A stretch of DNA of 33,198 nucleotides from a bacterium HR19 (GTDB lineage Bacteria; Calescibacteriota; Calescibacteriia; Calescibacteriales; Calescibacteriaceae), in contig BEHV01000016.1 in assembly GCA_002898315.1 (NCBI GenBank), forward strand, positions 1 through 33,198, written 5' to 3'. The notes below the pieces were generated by a model. That model did not search any database. It had not been told where the DNA came from and saw only the letters and a program-made list of their open reading frames with translations. A program made the position numbers and the translations under genes. Within the stretch, counting starts at the first letter, position 1; every line of letters begins with the position of its first letter. Positions 32,919-33,198 of this stretch are shown here, one piece after another.

Positions 32919-32927
32919 ACCTCCTTC
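32919..32927 (-). promoter_or_regulatory. Ribosome binding site fixing the start of the large surface protein
   Basis: GAAGGAGGT on the minus strand, 9 nt upstream of ATG 32909. It is placed correctly for a protein starting MGKKLLWG with a clean signal peptide, and not for the upstream in-frame ATGs. Confidence 0.85.
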
Positions 32928-32948
32928 GGGATATTTTTTCATACCAAA

Positions 32949-32977
32949 ATAATAATCACTCTTGTTGAAAAAGTCAA
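32949..32977 (-). promoter_or_regulatory. sigma70-type promoter of the large surface-protein gene
   Basis: TTGACT (32972-32977) and TATTAT (32949-32954) with an optimal 17-bp spacer on the minus strand, five of six matches each. The start would be near 32942, giving a ~33-nt leader that contains the ribosome site. It is the best promoter in the window, suggesting high expression. Confidence 0.8.
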
Positions 32978-32990
32978 GCAAAATGAACAT

Positions 32991-33198
32991 CTATCTTTGC
33001 CTTGTCAGATAAGGGAAAGCTAACGGAAAAAAGATTTTTCACAGCAAAAATTTGAGTTTTTTCTCTTTTTTCCAAACTTCAGAGATTTCTTTACTTGTTG
33101 CACAAAAGATTTTGGGAGTAAAAACTACTTTCTTACCAAGTTCCCGAAGCTATCTTGAAGGTCATTTTTGTGGTTATAAAAAGTGTGGGGTTCAGAAA
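32991..33198. other. Non-coding end of window
   Basis: 208 bp upstream of the surface-protein promoter. Only short open stretches run to the edge in either direction, too short to assign. No tRNA-like fold or convincing repeat was seen. Confidence 0.4.

Noticed and set aside
32910-32990. 27-residue N-terminal extension of the large surface protein
   Set aside because: It contains the promoter and ribosome site and would bury the signal peptide.
1-33198. CRISPR arrays, complete insertion sequences or phage genes
   Set aside because: No regularly spaced repeats, no terminal inverted repeats flanking a transposase, and no phage structural genes were seen; the only mobile-type hint is the partial Rpn-like tail at the left edge.

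Overview
The window looks like a chromosomal segment of an AT-rich, Gram-negative-type bacterium. It encodes an outer-membrane efflux channel, type II secretion pseudopilins, an aa3-type cytochrome c oxidase and MreBCD. Heavy use of AGA (Arg) and ATA (Ile) codons and lysine/glutamate-rich proteins suggest a thermophile. A MYXO-CTERM-like C-terminal sorting signal resembles deltaproteobacteria/Myxococcota or a poorly sampled neighbouring phylum. The taxonomic guess is inference only. No CRISPR array, complete insertion sequence or prophage is visible.

Layout. Bases 1-372 hold the 3' end of an Rpn/PD-(D/E)XK transposase-like gene. Bases 454-2409 encode an unusual protein with an unrecognised N-terminal domain followed by two HAD phosphatase domains. 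A metal-efflux block (2406-8724, +) has its own sigma70-like promoter and encodes a small Cys-rich exported protein, a TolC-type channel, a His-rich adaptor and a CusA-type RND pump. A 25-codon ORF (8721-8798) links the pump by ATGA overlaps on both sides to a very large class III nucleotide cyclase-ATPase-TPR protein carrying two zinc ribbons (8795-12106). On the minus strand, 17755 down to 12138 is a cytochrome oxidase operon (diheme cytochrome c, subunits II, I, III, IV) ending in purM. Then come a CoA-disulfide-reductase-like flavoprotein (+), a DUF420/CtaM-like oxidase-assembly protein (-), thiE (+), and a minus-strand transcription unit tRNA-Gly(TCC), tRNA-Thr(GGT), mreB, mreC, mreD. A two-gene cassette at 23062-25054 (+) encodes a crotonyl-CoA carboxylase/reductase-like enzyme and an enoyl-CoA hydratase. 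From 32977 down to 25057 (-) lie a 1342-residue exported, C-terminally anchored, Cys-rich protein with its own promoter and terminator, gspG- and gspH-type pseudopilins, a fused RpiB-GlyA enzyme, and an HtpX-like protease.

How the genes fit together. The efflux genes form one translationally coupled unit (11-nt overlaps, then ATGA overlaps), and the cyclase appears to be part of it, which suggests nucleotide signalling tied to metal stress. The oxidase cluster with its own cytochrome c donor and a DUF420 protein nearby indicates aerobic respiration. The large surface protein next to pseudopilins suggests, but does not prove, a link to type II secretion.

The observations I find most unusual are: the RpiB-GlyA fusion; the double-ATGA micro-ORF; a COX subunit I that keeps the D channel but lacks the K-channel residues; an ADH-type four-Cys zinc lobe inside a CCR-like enzyme; serine instead of glycine before the cleavage site of both pseudopilins; a cyclase ATPase without its Walker A lysine; and the large uncharacterised surface protein. 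All motif and family calls were made by eye. No alignments or database searches were run.
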